Positions 9,341 to 11,518 of a stretch of DNA of 11,518 nucleotides are shown here, in pieces. Position 1 is the first letter of the stretch. Every line of letters starts with the position of its first letter. The notes under the pieces were generated by a model. It saw only the letters and a program-made list of their open reading frames with translations, searched no databases and was not told the origin of the DNA. The stretch is from Brachionus rotundiformis (Eukaryota; Rotifera; Eurotatoria; Ploima; Brachionidae). The stretch is from NCBI GenBank assembly GCA_016802295.1, contig JAESIW010000137.1, positions 327,532 to 339,049 of the forward strand, read 5' to 3'. The position numbers and the translations under genes are program-made.

Positions 9341-9715
9341 CTTATTCGCAAAGTTGGTTGCACAAACAGACAAACAACGCTTTTTCGAATTTATATATAA
9401 GAGGACTAGCTCTCTTGACCTAAAATCTTGTTGATTTTATACAGGTCCTAGCGGCTAAAGGGACTCTTTTTTTTCCTCTTTCCAATTTGAGTCAAATTCA
9501 GGCAATTTTTTGAAATTTTTTAAATCTTTGTTTAACAATATTAAGTAATATCCATTCTGTATTTTAGTGACTTTTCATCCTTGTAATTGAGACTCTTTTT
9601 TTTCTTTATCTTCTCAATTAGAGTCATTTTTTTTTGAAATTTTATAAATCTTTTCTAATAGTATTAAGGAATTCGAAATACTTTTTAAATTTTTAACGTG
9701 ACTATTCATCTTGTA
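9337..9715 (+). repeat. Tail repeat, copy B
   Basis: This is the fuller copy of the sequence at 1-255. It follows directly on array 1, suggesting that array and tail form one composite repeat. It contains a stem-loop (GACC-TAAAATC, loop TTGTT, GATTTTA-TACA-GGTC at 9417-9447), whose inner 7 bp are conserved in copy A. It is longer than copy A because its second half is duplicated. Confidence 0.8.
9462..9715 (+). repeat. Internal tandem duplication of about 129 bp in tail copy B
   Basis: GACTCTTTTTTTT..., a TTGAGTCA/TAGAGTCA block, AAATCTTTG/AAATCTTTT, ATATTAAG/GTATTAAG and a GTGAC..TTCATC..TTGTAA ending occur twice, starting at 9462 and 9591. Copy A has these landmarks once. The two halves are diverged, so the duplication is not recent. 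Confidence 0.7.
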
Positions 9716-9906
9716 ACATTTTAAAATTAATTTAGAAATTAAAATTTTGTAATTTGAACTTCTTGATTTGGTTATTGACAATCGATTTATTGAATTTCAA
9801 AATATGTTCCTTGTATGAAAAACTTGTAAAAAACTTTTAAACATTAAAATTATCTAAGTATAATATTCAATACTACAGAATTCCCGTTTAAATACTTCTA
9901 ATTTTT
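9716..9906. other. AT-rich spacer
   Basis: No supported feature is seen. A GAATTC near 9879 might continue the neighbouring Helitron relic, but the match is too short to claim. Confidence 0.5.
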
Positions 9907-10020
9907 GAAACAGGACAACACTCACGAAAATCAAAACGACTTTTCCGCAAAACGCGACACCACGTCTTTGGACTATAAATCTTTCTTCGCACTGCAACGT
10001 TTGTCTTTTCTAACCATGTA
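9907..10020 (-). pseudogene. Decayed fragment of a second Helitron helicase
   Basis: The minus strand reads DFRECCPVS at 9907-9932, against DFRQCCPVS of the intact gene at 1659-1684; the DNA agrees at 22 of 26 positions. Upstream in the same direction it reads VAFCGKVV, against VPFGGKPI, with a deletion of about 9-10 nt removing the residues before DFR. Further up, TAGA..TTGCAGTG resembles TAGA..TTGGAGTG (codons for SRAMLEC). The fragment thus covers the region from just after Walker B to motif III of the PIF1-like domain. It has frame breaks and an in-frame stop nearby, so it is dead. It is diverged from the intact gene and likely comes from an older insertion. Confidence 0.72.
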
Positions 10021-10243
10021 TTGCCAATTGTGCAACACTATGACTAAATTATTGCAAGTCAAATGAATAGATTCTAAAGATTGCTTCAAATGAAGAAACG
10101 CATCAACTATTTATATATTTTTTAATTTCATTGTACTTTAGCTCATCATTAATTTGAACAATGCTTAAGTAATGTCTCTTGAAAACTAATTATTTAGGAT
10201 AAATCAGTCATTTATTATAATCAATAAATAATCATCCTTTATA
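10021..10243. other. AT-rich spacer
   Basis: Nothing recognisable is seen. Part of it could be further Helitron relic, since it lies on the 5' side of the helicase fragment, but I could not align it. Confidence 0.5.
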
Positions 10244-11031
10244 GTTTTTTATTACTTGACCAATTTGGCTCTATTTTAATCGAATATGGTATAACTGACT
10301 TGAGCACGCGCTTTTCAACCTCATAGCAAAAGAAAAACTTTTTATGACTCATTTTTCAAGCAAAATACAAATTTCTTCTTTAAATCGGTATGTCATTGAA
10401 ACCCAAGACTTCTCAGCTCGGTCTAGTCTAAAATAAGCCTATAATCACCCGCCACGTTTACCCCTATCATCCAATCAACAAACCATGTCCATATTCTATA
10501 TCTGCACACTCGATTCCTCAAGAAAACATTCTTGAAACAAATTATTTGTTACTTGACCACTTTGGCTCAAATTTTGTCAGATTTGGTCAAAAGCCCTTAC
10601 AGACTTTGCCTTTCGACGACAAAGCGCGAAAAAAACCTTTTCTGACTCATTTCTCAAGCAGAATTCAGATTCGATGATTAAATCGCTTTGTCGTTGAAAA
10701 CAATCTTTTCTCAGCTCGTTCAAGTTTAAAAAAAAGCCTAAAATCAGCCCTCACGCCTCCCTTTCACCTCCTATCTAAAAACCAAGTTCATTTTCCTTAT
10801 CGGCACACTCGATTTGCAAAGAGAACCTTTTTTACCGAATTTTTTTTATTACTGGACCAATTTGGCTCAAATTTGGTCAAATGTGGTACTATTCCGCTAA
10901 AGCTCGGTCCTATCAACGACTTGCGCGAAAAAAACCTTTACTGACCCATTTTTCGAGCAGAATTCAGATTTCGTGATTAAATCGCTATGAGTTGGAACCC
11001 AAGCCATCTCAGCCCAATCAAAGTCCAAAAA

Positions 11032-11127
11032 ATTGTCCCATATTTTAATTGTATTATCATCTGATCCTGAGACAATATACCCGTTTTGTAATATCTCCAA
11101 ACTTTTCACTTTTAACTTTTCCCTTAC
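11032..11127 (-). pseudogene. WD40-repeat gene fragment inside a satellite unit
   Basis: The minus strand encodes about 32 residues ending in a clear WD40 blade: LEILQNGYIVSGS then DDNTIKIWD, with the SGS.DNTIKIWD signature. In the other array units this position carries GCCTAAAATCAGCCCTCACGCC and nearby sequence, which is missing here. About 95 nt of gene sequence has thus replaced about 40 nt of repeat, matching the extra ~55 bp in spacing. The frame stays open to either side only into satellite sequence, so it is not a working gene. WD40 proteins form beta-propellers that hold protein partners; the parent gene cannot be named. Confidence 0.75.
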
Positions 11128-11230
11128 ACAATTTCCAAAAACCAAGTACATATCCGAAATCAGCACAGTCGATTACCCCAGTAGACATTTTTTAACTAAA
11201 TTATTTTTTTACTTGACCATTATAGTTCTA

Positions 11231-11260
11231 TTTGGTCAAATTTGGTCAGATTTGGTCAAA
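11231..11260 (+). repeat. Three copies of TTTGGTCARA
   Basis: A 10-bp word occurs three times in tandem (TTTGGTCAAA, TTTGGTCAGA, TTTGGTCAAA). One or two related words sit at the same place in other units (around 8938, 10570 and 10870), so copy number of this sub-repeat varies between units. Confidence 0.7.
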
Positions 11261-11518
11261 TGCACCTACAGCCCTTGCCTTTCGACGACATACCACAAAA
11301 TAAACCTTTCCTGACTCATTTTTCAAGCAGAATTAAGATTCGATGATTAAATCGCTATGTCGTTGAAACTTTTCTCTTCTTTGAGTTCAATCAAAGACTA
11401 AAAAAAACCTTAACTCACCGCTCACTCCTCCACTTCTCATCCTTTCAAAAAACCAATAACATATTCGTAATCAGCACACTCGATTCCGCCAGAAGACATT
11501 CTTTCTCGAAAATTTCCC

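Larger units (their letters stand above)
10244..11518 (+). repeat. Array 2 of degenerate ~300-bp tandem units, running off the window
   Basis: The same unit as array 1 recurs with its CCATATTCGTAATCAGCACACTCGATT-type block at about 10494, 10794, 11152 and 11464, giving spacings of 300, 358 and 312 bp. Each unit opens with TTACTTGACCA..TTTGG and carries the TGACTCATTTTTCAAGCAGAATTCAGATT and ATCGCTATGTCGTTGAA blocks. The 358-bp spacing is explained by foreign sequence in the third unit (11032-11127). The array continues past the window end. Confidence 0.85.

Noticed and set aside
9417..9452. Hairpin followed by CTAG as a Helitron 3' end
   Set aside because: The similarity between tail copies A and B continues well beyond the CTAG, so it is not an element boundary.
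10897..11314. Two overlapping ~90-codon open frames in array 2
   Set aside because: Apart from the short WD40 piece on the minus strand they read through satellite sequence whose sister units are full of stops, so they are not genes.
8521..11518. CRISPR-like array
   Set aside because: Units are ~300 bp and degenerate along their whole length, with no short repeat/unique spacer pattern; the context is eukaryotic.

Overview
The window looks like AT-rich, repeat-rich nuclear DNA from a small-genome invertebrate. The evidence is a eukaryotic Helitron transposase split by very short GT-AG introns (about 48-63 nt), no bacterial-style operons, and arrays of degenerate satellite-like repeats. A WD40 gene fragment of the 'LQNG..VSGS.DNTIKIWD' style recalls rotifer proteins, so an AT-rich rotifer is a weak guess only.

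The centre (about 630-6730) is one rolling-circle transposon gene on the minus strand. I could join eight exons in one frame (701-2005, 2062-2169, 2220-2402, 2466-2604, 2661-6201, 6254-6454, 6503-6655, 6717-6726). They total 5640 nt, a predicted Rep-Hel protein of 1879 residues. In order it has a Myb/SANT-like N-terminus, a Q/N-rich linker, five 23-residue NETPE repeats, a Cys-rich finger, the HUH-type Rep nuclease with a tyrosine pair, a long acidic N/D-rich linker, and a complete PIF1-type helicase (Walker A GPGGTGKT, Walker B DEAS, GDFRQ, SRVR). A poly(A) signal follows the stop. Most of the gene looks intact; one acceptor near 2170-2180 beside an A7 run is doubtful. The element's true ends are not established.

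Behind the 5' side of the gene (6727-8520) lies non-coding DNA with two short inverted-repeat elements (7329-7488 and 7908-8125), a less AT-rich unidentified island (about 7530-7785) and a small hairpin (8312-8367).

From about 8521 to the end the window is mostly repeats. Two arrays of degenerate units about 285-312 bp long (8521-9336 and 10244-11518) flank a 'tail' (9337-9715). A second copy of this tail opens the window (1-255), so the Helitron lies between two same-orientation copies. Between the arrays is a decayed piece of a second Helitron helicase (9907-10020). Inside one unit of the second array, a fragment coding part of a WD40 repeat (11032-11127) has replaced part of the satellite sequence.

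No undescribed defence or metabolic system is visible. The notable points are the domain additions on the Helitron protein and the gene and transposon fragments embedded in the repeats.
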